From: CAVXAE01 sp044225565
GTDB taxonomy: Bacteria > Pseudomonadota > Gammaproteobacteria > Steroidobacterales > Steroidobacteraceae
DNA length: 9,435 bases
Direction of reading: 5' to 3'
NCBI GenBank assembly: GCA_044225565.1
Contig: JBGAIL010000177.1
Coordinates: 1-9,435, forward strand
A program made the position numbers and the translations under genes. The notes beneath the pieces are model-generated. The model was not told the origin of the DNA. It did not search any database and saw nothing but the letters and a program-made list of their open reading frames with translations. This document shows, piece after piece, positions 1 through 6,581 of this stretch. The number at the start of each line of letters is the position of its first letter. The stretch's first letter is position 1.

Positions 1-1173
1 CGTGTCCCAGCCGCCGGCGACCACGAGGCCGATGGCGGTGTCGAAGTCACCCCTCGAAGCAGACAATGCGTAGGCGACCAGGGCCGCGTTATTGAGCACA
101 TGCACCCAATGCAGGTTTCCGTAGGCGTCCTCGAGCTGGCGGTAGGCCGCGGCGGGGCTGTCCTCGCAGCGGCCGAGGCGGCGACCGAACGCCACGGCTC
201 CCGCCATGCGGCTCCCTGGTGGCAGGACCGATGCGCCCGCGTCGAGTACTTCGTCGATGCCGCAACCGGTGATCGCGGCCGACGCCATTGCCGCGACGAA
301 CATGGCGCCATACAGGCCGTTTCGGGTGTGACTTACTGAGGCGTCCCGCCATGCCCATTCTGCCGCGCGCAGCGGCGCGCCGGGATTGACCCAGCCATAG
401 AGGTCTGCGCGGATCTGCGCCCCGATCCATTCACGGAATGGATTGCCCGTGGTGGCCGTATCCGGCGGATCGAGCCCAAGCAGCAGATTGCGATAGGCGA
501 TGCGCTCCGCAGTGAACGAACGCAACACCGGCATGTCGTTGAGCCAGCACCAGGCGACGTCTTCCGCCGTGAACCCGGATCCATGCTGCTCGAGCACGCG
601 CAGGGCGACGAGCGTGTAGTTGATGTCGTCGTCTTCAGGCGTTCCGGAGATATTCTCGGCGAGGCTCGTGTGCGCGGCGGTCGGATTCCAGGGCCAGCGC
701 GCTGCGATCAGCGGGTCGAGGCCCACGGCCGTGAAATAGTGGCGTAGCGGATCGCGGCCGGTGGCGATTCGGATCTCGTCGATCGCCAGGCGCGGCAGGC
801 CCTCGACCGGCTTGCCGAGGACGCAACCAGCGGCTCGCCCGAGCCAGGCGCCGCGAACCCGCCAGGCGTCCGGCACGAGGCTGGGCTCATCGCCGGTTGC
901 CGCGAGGGTGGCAAGGATGCCGGGCCAGTCACTGGGCTCGGCGGCTGCAGCCGGGCAGGCGAGTGCCGCAATCCCTGCCAGCAGCTCCCGCGCCAGATCC
1001 TGCTCGCGCTTCTCGCGTTTCAGGGCTGAAGCGGCGTATCCAACCGGCTCCGGGGAATAGCCTGCTGCGCACCAACGGTCTCGGATTGCTGTGACGTCAG
1101 TGCCCTCGAGCGAGGACTGCTGCAGTTCGTACCGGATCAGGTCTTCCGGGTGTATCCAGCCGACGCGCCGCAT
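1..1173 (-). CDS. ADP-ribosylglycohydrolase-family protein (3' end missing, runs off left edge)
   Basis: The frame is open from an ATG at 1173 to base 1, giving 391 residues with no stop; the C-terminus lies outside the window. Family marks seen: GAWLGRAAGC at about residues 108-117 (the first helix motif), EDDDINYT at 180-187 (acidic metal-binding cluster), DLYGWVNPG at 257-265, and GGWDT at 387-391. The last is the beginning of the second metal motif (family form GG-x-DTD), cut by the window edge. Known members are Mg-dependent hydrolases of ADP-ribosyl or related ribosyl bonds. There is an extra N-terminal region of about 100 residues and no signal peptide, so it should be cytoplasmic. The start is supported by AGGAG on the minus strand (1180-1184), 6 nt upstream and inside the end of fecR. 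Only GCG separates the fecR stop from the ATG, which suggests translational coupling. The usual GDA(L/I)G motif reads AGCVLG here, so classical ADP-ribosyl-arginine activity should not be assumed; a catabolic riboside hydrolase is an alternative. Confidence 0.85.
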   Translation of the reverse strand, partial: MRRVGWIHPEDLIRYELQQSSLEGTDVTAIRDRWCAAGYSPEPVGYAASALKREKREQDLARELLAGIAALACPAAAAEPSDWPGILATLAATGDEPSLVPDAWRVRGAWLGRAAGCVLGKPVEGLPRLAIDEIRIATGRDPLRHYFTAVGLDPLIAARWPWNPTAAHTSLAENISGTPEDDDINYTLVALRVLEQHGSGFTAEDVAWCWLNDMPVLRSFTAERIAYRNLLLGLDPPDTATTGNPFREWIGAQIRADLYGWVNPGAPLRAAEWAWRDASVSHTRNGLYGAMFVAAMASAAITGCGIDEVLDAGASVLPPGSRMAGAVAFGRRLGRCEDSPAAAYRQLEDAYGNLHWVHVLNNAALVAYALSASRGDFDTAIGLVVAGGWDT

Positions 1174-1176
1174 CGC

Positions 1177-2250
1177 CTACTCCTGCAGGACAATCCGGTT
1201 GCCGTCGCGCAGCACACGAACGGGCAGGACTTCCGCGGCCGAATCCGCGAAGCGTTCCGGCGAGTCAGTGCGGAAGACACCGCTGATGCGCAGCGACCCG
1301 GTCGCTTCGTCGGCGATCACGATGGGCCGGTCGCTGTAGCGGTTGATCTCCGCAACGGCGTCGGCCAGTGATACGTCATCGAAGGCGATCAATCCGTCGC
1401 GCCACATCGTGCGCGTGGTGACGTTCACCGGCGCGATCAGTTGCCGGCCCGAGGGGCTGACGCGCAGCTCCTCGCCCGGGGAGAGCAGCGTTGGCTTGCC
1501 TGGGGCCCGTGCGGGCGACGCGGTGCTGGAGACCGCGACCCGACCATCGACGAGCACGACCTTGATCAGCTCGGAATCCACGTAGACATCGAAACTTGTG
1601 CCGAGCGCGGTGATGCGCTGGTCGCGCGCCTCCACGACGAAGGGGTGCTCGCGGTCATGGGCGACCTCGAAGAAAGCCTGCCCCTCGAGCAGGCGCACCG
1701 AGCGCCGGCCGGCGGTGACCTCGAAATCGATGACGCTGTCGGTGTTCAGCGTGACGATCGAGCCGTCGGGCAGCCTGGCGCGCAGGCTCTGCCCATGCAC
1801 GGCGCTCAGCTGGCCGCGACTTTCCCCGACCTCCAGCGGCCGCGGGCGCGGGCGCGGCGCTTCCTCGGCGACGCGGGCCAGCGGTGCGGGCGCGGCCGGC
1901 AGCTTAGGAGCGGGCTCACGCGCCATGAAGGCGAACGCGCCGAGAACAGCGGCTGCGACGCCCCCAAGCCAAGGCAGCCACGGCCGACGTGCGGCAGGAG
2001 TCGTGTCGCGCAACGCCGCGGCCCGTAGTGCGTCGAGCTCGTCGCTGACGTGGGCGTCGAAACTCGACCAGGCGAGCTGCACCTGCCTCCAGGCCTGCGC
2101 GTGCGCCGCCGACTCGGCGAGCCAGGCATCGAGCGCGCGCTGGTCGTCTGCCGTGAAGTCCCCGCGGTCGCGCCGCACGAACCATGCTGCGGCCTCCTCA
2201 TGGGCATCGGAACCGGGGGGGGCTGACATTGAAGTATTTGAGGCACTCAT
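1177..2250 (-). CDS. fecR: FecR-family transmembrane sigma-factor regulator (anti-sigma)
   Basis: The protein has 357 residues. Domains in order: a cytoplasmic FecR N-terminal (DUF4880-like) domain at about 17-60 with the typical ERF/W pattern (AAAWFVRRDRGDFT, then DDQRALDAWL); one transmembrane segment at about 91-110; a Pro/Arg/Ala-rich periplasmic linker at about 112-140; the FecR beta domain at about 145-250 (LPDGSIVTLNTDS at 160-172, then GQAFFEVAHD and HPFVVEA); and a C-terminal secretin/STN-like domain at 283-357 starting WRDGLIAFDDVSL. In this family the N-terminus holds or activates the partner sigma factor, and the C-terminal domain contacts the signalling domain of the TonB receptor. 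It lies 13 nt downstream of the sigma gene and 3 nt before the ADP-ribosylglycohydrolase gene. No strong ribosome site precedes the ATG at 2250; a second ATG seven codons later (codon 8) is possible. A run of eight C in codons 10-12 is a potential slippage site. Confidence 0.93.
   Translation of the reverse strand: MSASNTSMSAPPGSDAHEEAAAWFVRRDRGDFTADDQRALDAWLAESAAHAQAWRQVQLAWSSFDAHVSDELDALRAAALRDTTPAARRPWLPWLGGVAAAVLGAFAFMAREPAPKLPAAPAPLARVAEEAPRPRPRPLEVGESRGQLSAVHGQSLRARLPDGSIVTLNTDSVIDFEVTAGRRSVRLLEGQAFFEVAHDREHPFVVEARDQRITALGTSFDVYVDSELIKVVLVDGRVAVSSTASPARAPGKPTLLSPGEELRVSPSGRQLIAPVNVTTRTMWRDGLIAFDDVSLADAVAEINRYSDRPIVIADEATGSLRISGVFRTDSPERFADSAAEVLPVRVLRDGNRIVLQE
2215..2222 (-). other. C8 homopolymer near the start of fecR
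   Basis: Eight G on the plus strand (eight C in the coding strand) fall in codons 10-12 of fecR (Ala-Pro-Pro). Slippage by one base would shift the frame before any conserved domain and remove the regulator. It could be a variable site or simply a GC-rich run. Confidence 0.5.
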
Positions 2251-2263
2251 CGTATGGGTCTAT

Positions 2264-2845
2264 TCAGATCGTATGTGGGAGCGTGCAAGGGCTACTGGCA
2301 TCGAGGTCGTTCTTTCCAAGCCGGACACCGAGATGGGCAATCGCCCGCTCCATGTGCTTCTCGACTGCGCTGACCGATATGCCGAGGCGGTTCGATATCT
2401 GCTTGTAGCGCATGCCTTCGAGGCGCCGTAGCACGAAAATGTACTGTGTGCGCTCCGGCAACTCCCGCAAGGCGGAGGTGGCGAGGCGCAAGCGCTCCTG
2501 TGCGAGCAGCACCCGATCCGGGCCGAATTCGACGCGGTCGTGTCGCTCGGGATCGAACGTCGCATGCTGTTCGGCATTGCGGACCCGTCGCCGCCGCAAC
2601 CGGTCGTTGACGACGCTCGCGGCGGTCTCGAACACGTAGCCGCCCGTTGCTTCGATGTCGGCGACATCGCCGCGCTTTGCGAGTCGCAGGAAAACTTCCT
2701 GGACCAGGTCATCGATCTCGCTCCGATCCTTGGTGCGGCCGGCGAAATAACGGGTCAGCGGGCCACGGAAGCGGTCGAACAACGATCCCAGCGCGATTTG
2801 ATCCCGCCCTGGCAGCGATCGCAATGGTTCGCTTGCTTCGCTCAT
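2264..2845 (-). CDS. ECF RNA polymerase sigma factor, FecI class
   Basis: The protein has 193 residues, typical for FecI-like factors. Sigma region 2 covers about 18-90, with the core-binding acidic motif EIDDLVQEVFLRL at 43-55 and a basic stretch DRLRRRRVR at 81-89. Region 4 covers about 120-172: LRELPERTQYIFVLRRLEGM, then the helix-turn-helix YKQISNRLGISVSAVEKHMERA. It should direct RNA polymerase to the receptor operon and perhaps to its own operon after release or activation by the adjacent FecR. The frame stays open upstream to 3124, but the ATG at 2845 is preferred. It has GGAG (minus strand, 2855-2858) 9 nt upstream and gives the normal family length, whereas the extension would cover the receptor's control region and signal peptide. 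An ATG at 2899 is possible but has no ribosome site. A TCP-rich tail follows region 4. Confidence 0.92.
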   Translation of the reverse strand: MSEASEPLRSLPGRDQIALGSLFDRFRGPLTRYFAGRTKDRSEIDDLVQEVFLRLAKRGDVADIEATGGYVFETAASVVNDRLRRRRVRNAEQHATFDPERHDRVEFGPDRVLLAQERLRLATSALRELPERTQYIFVLRRLEGMRYKQISNRLGISVSAVEKHMERAIAHLGVRLGKNDLDASSPCTLPHTI

Positions 2846-2935
2846 CGTGCCCGACTCCGATGTGCCACGGGGCGCATCACGCGAAATGGATTCTGCCATA
2901 GCGTTGCACATGAACCCGTTGGAGTGCGCATGATT

Positions 2936-2965
2936 TTGCGCAATTTGCAGCGAAGTGTGGATTAT
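2936..2965 (+). promoter_or_regulatory. Weak candidate housekeeping-type promoter for the receptor operon
   Basis: TTGCGC at 2936-2941 as a -35 box and GATTAT at 2960-2965 as a -10 box are separated by 18 nt and lie about 50 nt upstream of the receptor start. Both boxes are imperfect matches to the sigma-70 consensus. The true promoter may instead be read by the adjacent ECF factor. This is an inference from position and pattern only. Confidence 0.22.
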
Positions 2966-2986
2966 CGGACTCATTGCGTTATCCAC
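2957..2986. repeat. Inverted repeat (GTGGATTA / TTATCCAC), candidate operator or DnaA-box pair
   Basis: Arms of 8 bp at 2957-2964 and 2979-2986 match as a dyad at 7 of 8 positions, with a 14-bp spacer. With one more base on each outer side, each arm is one mismatch from the DnaA box consensus TTATNCACA: TTATCCACC on the plus strand, and TAATCCACA on the minus strand at 2956-2964. The dyad overlaps the candidate -10 box and ends 30 bp before the receptor ATG, a suitable place for an operator. It could also be chance. Confidence 0.4.
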
Positions 2987-3003
2987 CTGCAGCACCAAAA
3001 CTC

Positions 3004-3008
3004 GGAGG
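3004..3008 (+). promoter_or_regulatory. Ribosome binding site that fixes the receptor start
   Basis: GGAGG lies 8 nt upstream of the ATG at 3017. That ATG is followed directly by a signal peptide, so this site decides the start against the much longer open frame that extends back to 2540. Confidence 0.8.
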
Positions 3009-3016
3009 CGGGGTCC

Positions 3017-5560
3017 ATGGCGAAGAGACTGGGCATGTTCACGATCATCGCGCTCGGAAGTCTTGTGGCAGTGTCTCCGGCGGTGCATGCGCAGGACGCA
3101 TCGCAGGCCGCGTGCGCGCAGCACGCGATCGTCAACGTGGACATCGCGGCACAGGACCTGCCGCTTGCCATCGCGGAGTTCGGCCGCGAGACCGGATGTG
3201 AGGTGGTCCTGTCACCCGAGGTGGCGCGCGGCAAGCGCGCGAGTGCCGTGAGCGGCGCGTTCCTGCCCGAGGAGGCGCTGGCGCGTCTGCTCGGCGGAAC
3301 GGGTCTCGTCGCACGCCGCACGGCCCAGGGCGTGCTGGTCGTCGAGGCGCAGGAAGCCAGCCGTCCCCAGGGTGATGCGCCCGCCAAGCCGGTCGTCAAG
3401 GAAGTGGCGGTAACGGACAAGCTCGAGGAGATCATCGTCACCGCCCAGCGGCGGTCCGAGAATCTCCAGGATGTGCCAGTCGCCATCTCGGTGGTCTCCG
3501 GCGACACGCTCGGCGCGCTCGGTGTCAATAACCCGACCGAACTGGCAGCGCTCGTGCCTTCGTTGCAATTCAGTGCGTCGAACACTTCGCGCGGCCTGGG
3601 CTTTGCCGTGCGCGGCGTGGGAACCTCGACATTTGGCGATGGCGTCGAGCAGAGCGTCGGCACCGTCGTGGATGGGGTGGTGCTCGGCCGCCCCGGCCAG
3701 GGCATCGCGGACCTCGCCGATGTCGACCAGGTGTCGGTGCTGCGCGGCCCGCAGGGCATCCTGTTCGGCAAGAATGCTTCAGCCGGCCTGATCATCGTGA
3801 ACACGCAACTGCCGAAGCTCGATGACCTTTCCCTCGGGCTGCGCCTCAGCGCTGGTGAGCACGGCGAAGAACGCTATCAGGTCGTCGGCAACGTTCCGCT
3901 CGGCGATCGCGTGGCATTTCGCGCCGTGGGTTACAGCAACGAGCGCGACGGCATCGTCCACGACTACGCGCAGGACCGCGACTACAATGGCAGCCATGAG
4001 CGGGGAGCGCGTGCCAGCTTCCTCGTGCAAGCGACCGAGGACCTGCAGTTCGTGCTGCGCGCGGACTACTCCGATCGTGACGTGCCTTGCTGCATCTGGA
4101 CCACCCGCACGGTCACGCCGATGGGTTTCATCGGCCTCACGCAGCCGCCGCAGGTGCATGCCGGGCCGGAGAACGTGGGCGTGAAGCTGTCGGGCAAGAT
4201 GTACAGCAGCACGATTTCGCGAGGCCTCTCCCTGCAGGCGGACTGGGATCTCGGTGGCTACACGCTCACCTCGATCACGGCGAAGCGCGATTGGCTCGAG
4301 GAAGACAATAACGACGCGGATCAGTCGGTGTTGCCGATCTTCGACCTCAACCATGGCACCAACGACGTGTCGCAGTTTTCGCAGGAGTTGCGCCTCGCCT
4401 CGCCCGCGGAGAATCGCCTCAACTGGGTGGCGGGCCTCTACTGGTTCGACATGAAGCTCGTCGGCTTCTACGATCAGGGCGGCACGCTGGGCATCCCGCT
4501 GCCTCCCGGCATGATCCTCGCCACGCACAACATGAACGATATCAGGACCGAGAGCGTGGCGGCTTTCGGGCAGGCCAACTTCGATGTCACCGATCGCCTG
4601 CGACTGTTCGCCGGTGCGCGCTTCACGAGCGAAGACTATTCGCTCGACTACGTGCGGCGGGGCGGTACACCGCCGATGGAAATCACCTATATCGCGCCCA
4701 CCGCGTTCAAGGCGTCGGACGACGTTACCAACTGGTCCTGGCGCGTTGGCGCGCAGTTCGACCTTGCGCCTACGTCCAATCTCTACTTCAGCGTCGCCCG
4801 CGGTTTCAAGGGCAAGGCGATCCTCACGGACGCCGCCGTCACGGCCGACAGCGTCTTCGTCCCGCCGGAGGTTCCCACCGCCTATGAACTGGGCCTGAAG
4901 GGCACCTGGTTCGATGGCCGGCTGTACGCCAATATCGCGCTGTTCCGCACGGACTTCGACGACTTCCAGGCGCAGGTCTTCGACACGACGGTGACACCCA
5001 ACCGGTTCAGGGTGACTTCCGCCGGCGAGGTGGTGACCCAGGGCGTGGAACTGGACTTCCTGGCGCGTCCCGGCCAGGGGCTCTCCGTCGGCGGCGGCCT
5101 GTCCTACACGGACGCCTACATCGACAGTGCCTGGATCATTCCGTGCTACGCGGGCCAGACCGTGGCACAGGGTTGCACCGCGGGCCGGGTCGATGCAAAG
5201 GGAAACACGCTCAGTGGCACGCCGGAAGTGACCTTCTCGCTGTATGGCGAGTACGAGCGGCCCCTGACGGCAAACGTCAATGGCTTCCTGCGCGCGAACT
5301 GGCGCTGGCGTGACGAAGTGAACTTCAGCAACAACGACGACCCGAGCACCCTGCAAAGCAGCTACGGCGTGGTAGGTGCGTCGGTGGGCGTCGCGTCGAA
5401 CGACAATCGCTGGCGGTTCTCGCTGTTCGCCCGCAACCTGTTCGACCGTCACTTCGTATCGGTGATTTTCCCGACGCCCTTCGATACGGGTGGGTATTCG
5501 CAGATCCCGAGCGCGGAGGCGTATCGCACCATCGGTTTGACGCTGGAAGCGAACTTCTAG
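3017..5560 (+). CDS. TonB-dependent outer-membrane receptor with N-terminal STN signalling domain
   Basis: The protein has 847 residues. A signal peptide covers 1-25 with cleavage expected after AVHA (KR near the start, then a hydrophobic core). An STN (secretin/TonB short N-terminal) domain follows at about 37-111 (VDIAAQDLPLAIAEFGRETG, then LARLLGGTGL). The TonB box is at about 136-143 (LEEIIVTA). The plug covers about 145-260, with VSVLRGPQGILFGKNASAG starting at 239. The rest is a beta-barrel ending in the usual terminal Phe (TLEANF). The STN domain marks it as a signal transducer to the divergently encoded FecR and sigma factor, besides energised uptake of a ligand across the outer membrane. 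Cys pairs at 358-359 and 710/720 probably lie in surface loops. The plug wording is that of the large sphingomonad/Steroidobacter-type receptor group, whose substrates are mostly unknown. The ligand cannot be read from the sequence; context suggests a conjugate or glycoside rather than a siderophore. The frame is open upstream to 2540, but the signal peptide and GGAGG site fix the start at 3017. Confidence 0.95.
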   Translation: MAKRLGMFTIIALGSLVAVSPAVHAQDASQAACAQHAIVNVDIAAQDLPLAIAEFGRETGCEVVLSPEVARGKRASAVSGAFLPEEALARLLGGTGLVARRTAQGVLVVEAQEASRPQGDAPAKPVVKEVAVTDKLEEIIVTAQRRSENLQDVPVAISVVSGDTLGALGVNNPTELAALVPSLQFSASNTSRGLGFAVRGVGTSTFGDGVEQSVGTVVDGVVLGRPGQGIADLADVDQVSVLRGPQGILFGKNASAGLIIVNTQLPKLDDLSLGLRLSAGEHGEERYQVVGNVPLGDRVAFRAVGYSNERDGIVHDYAQDRDYNGSHERGARASFLVQATEDLQFVLRADYSDRDVPCCIWTTRTVTPMGFIGLTQPPQVHAGPENVGVKLSGKMYSSTISRGLSLQADWDLGGYTLTSITAKRDWLEEDNNDADQSVLPIFDLNHGTNDVSQFSQELRLASPAENRLNWVAGLYWFDMKLVGFYDQGGTLGIPLPPGMILATHNMNDIRTESVAAFGQANFDVTDRLRLFAGARFTSEDYSLDYVRRGGTPPMEITYIAPTAFKASDDVTNWSWRVGAQFDLAPTSNLYFSVARGFKGKAILTDAAVTADSVFVPPEVPTAYELGLKGTWFDGRLYANIALFRTDFDDFQAQVFDTTVTPNRFRVTSAGEVVTQGVELDFLARPGQGLSVGGGLSYTDAYIDSAWIIPCYAGQTVAQGCTAGRVDAKGNTLSGTPEVTFSLYGEYERPLTANVNGFLRANWRWRDEVNFSNNDDPSTLQSSYGVVGASVGVASNDNRWRFSLFARNLFDRHFVSVIFPTPFDTGGYSQIPSAEAYRTIGLTLEANF

Positions 5561-5630
5561 CGCCACATGGGAGCGACCCCGGCGGAAGGCGCGACAGGCG
5601 GGGCGATCCGGTCGACGGCGCGTACCCGCC

Positions 5631-6581
5631 ATGGCTGATATCGCCGTCGTCGGCAGCCTCAACATGGATCTCATCGCGCGCGGCCCGAGGTTGCCGGGCC
5701 CGGGTGAGACCGTGTCCGGCCGCGAGTTCCTGGCCGTGCCTGGAGGCAAGGGCGCCAACCAGGCACACGCCGCCGCTCGGCTCGGGGCGGCCGTTGCGAT
5801 GTTCGGGTGTGTCGGCGATGACGCCCACGGCAGCCAGTTGCTCGACAGCCTCGCGGCCGCGGGTTGCGACACGGCGCACGTGCATCGCGGCCGTTCGCAT
5901 ACGGGTGTTGCCCTCATCCATGTGGCCGAAGAACGGGGCGGCAACGCCATCATGGTCCTGCCTGGGGCGAATGCCGAGTATGACCTGGACAAATGGACGC
6001 AGGACGCCCCCGAGGTCGCGCGCAGTCGAATCCTGCTCCTGCAGCGCGAGATCCCGCTGGCGGCGACCCTCGCTGCGGCACGGCGGGCGAAGGCCGCCGG
6101 TGCGACGGTCATTCTCGATCCGGCGCCGGCGGGCGGCCTGCCGGATGAGTTGTTCGAGTACATCGACGTCCTCACTCCGAATGAACATGAGCTTGCCGAG
6201 CTCACTGAGCTTGCCGAGCTCACGGGGCTTCGCGGCACAGGAGAGCTGACGGAAGGTCAGTTGTCGGAGGCCATCGGGCGGCTCGGCCCAAGGCTGAAGG
6301 GGGCGCTGGTGGCCAAGCTGGGCGATCGCGGATGCCTCGTGCGCTTGGGTGGTGCCGTCACGCGCATCGCGGCGGTGCCCGCAACGGCGGTCGATACGAC
6401 GGGCGCGGGCGACGTCTTCAATGCGGCGCTTGCCGTCGCGCTGCTCGAGGGGAGCGGCCTCAAGGAAGGATGCATCTTCGCGGGACATGCCGCAGCGCTG
6501 TCGGTGGGCCGAAAGGGCGCGCAGTCCTCGGCTCCGGGCCGTCGCGAAGTGGACGCGTCCCTGCGGGAGAGCGCCCGATGA
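5631..6581 (+). CDS. rbsK: Ribokinase (PfkB family)
   Basis: The protein has 316 residues and phosphorylates ribose with ATP, giving ribose-5-phosphate in the cytoplasm. Motifs: GSLNMD at 8-13, GGKGANQ at 38-44 (PfkB signature 1), PNEHE at 183-187 (Mg-site NxxE type), DTTGAGD at 255-261 (signature 2, catalytic base Asp261) and RKGAQSSAP at 294-302 (monovalent-cation loop). Compared with E. coli RbsK as recalled, the ribose contacts are all present: Asn11, Asp13, Gly39-Lys40, Asn43, Glu140 and Asp261. This favours true ribokinase over other PfkB sugar kinases. The gene lies 70 nt after the receptor gene, and no clear ribosome site or terminator is seen in that gap. Its stop overlaps the esterase start (ATGA). 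Oddity: a tandem 18-bp duplication gives ELAELT twice just after the PNE motif. Confidence 0.93.
   Translation: MADIAVVGSLNMDLIARGPRLPGPGETVSGREFLAVPGGKGANQAHAAARLGAAVAMFGCVGDDAHGSQLLDSLAAAGCDTAHVHRGRSHTGVALIHVAEERGGNAIMVLPGANAEYDLDKWTQDAPEVARSRILLLQREIPLAATLAAARRAKAAGATVILDPAPAGGLPDELFEYIDVLTPNEHELAELTELAELTGLRGTGELTEGQLSEAIGRLGPRLKGALVAKLGDRGCLVRLGGAVTRIAAVPATAVDTTGAGDVFNAALAVALLEGSGLKEGCIFAGHAAALSVGRKGAQSSAPGRREVDASLRESAR
6189..6224 (+). repeat. In-frame tandem duplication (2 x 18 bp) inside the ribokinase gene
   Basis: Two adjacent 18-bp units (6189-6206 and 6207-6224) are identical at 17 of 18 positions. Each is itself two 9-mers starting GAGCT. They encode ELAELT then ELAELT, directly after the PNE motif. 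The region between PNE and the next conserved KLG is about 9 residues longer than in E. coli RbsK as recalled, so the duplication accounts for most of the extra length. The frame is kept. Confidence 0.85.

Larger units (their letters stand above)
2846..3016. promoter_or_regulatory. Divergent control region between sigma/fecR operon and receptor operon
   Basis: This 171-bp stretch lies between two divergently read genes and must hold both promoters. It is visibly more AT-rich in its centre (about 2930-2985) than the coding DNA around it. It contains two copies of the palindromic hexamer TGCGCA (2925-2930 and 2937-2942, the second within TTGCGCAA) and an inverted repeat at 2957-2986. No confident FecI-type promoter (iron-regulated fecA style) was recognised. 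Confidence 0.75.

Noticed and set aside
1441..2431. Overlapping plus-strand open frames opposite fecR and the sigma gene
   Set aside because: They are antisense to clearly recognised FecR and sigma regions and have no motifs or ribosome sites.
2540..3016. N-terminal extension of the receptor frame back to 2540
   Set aside because: It overlaps the sigma factor gene on the opposite strand and has no family similarity. A signal peptide and GGAGG ribosome site fix the start at 3017.
2846..3124. N-terminal extension of the sigma factor to 3124 or 2899
   Set aside because: It would run through the shared promoter region and the receptor's signal peptide. The ATG at 2845 has a good ribosome site and gives normal family length.
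5561..5630. Possible terminator or small gene between the receptor and ribokinase
   Set aside because: No stem-loop followed by a T run and no convincing small frame is visible in these 70 bases.
3779..6238. An 819-codon open frame on the minus strand across the receptor and ribokinase genes
   Set aside because: It lies opposite two clear genes, crosses their boundary, is rich in Arg/Ala/His with no domain pattern, and is the usual shadow frame of GC-rich coding DNA.
5325..6488. A 387-codon open frame on the minus strand opposite ribokinase
   Set aside because: It is antisense to conserved PfkB motifs with no family features of its own.
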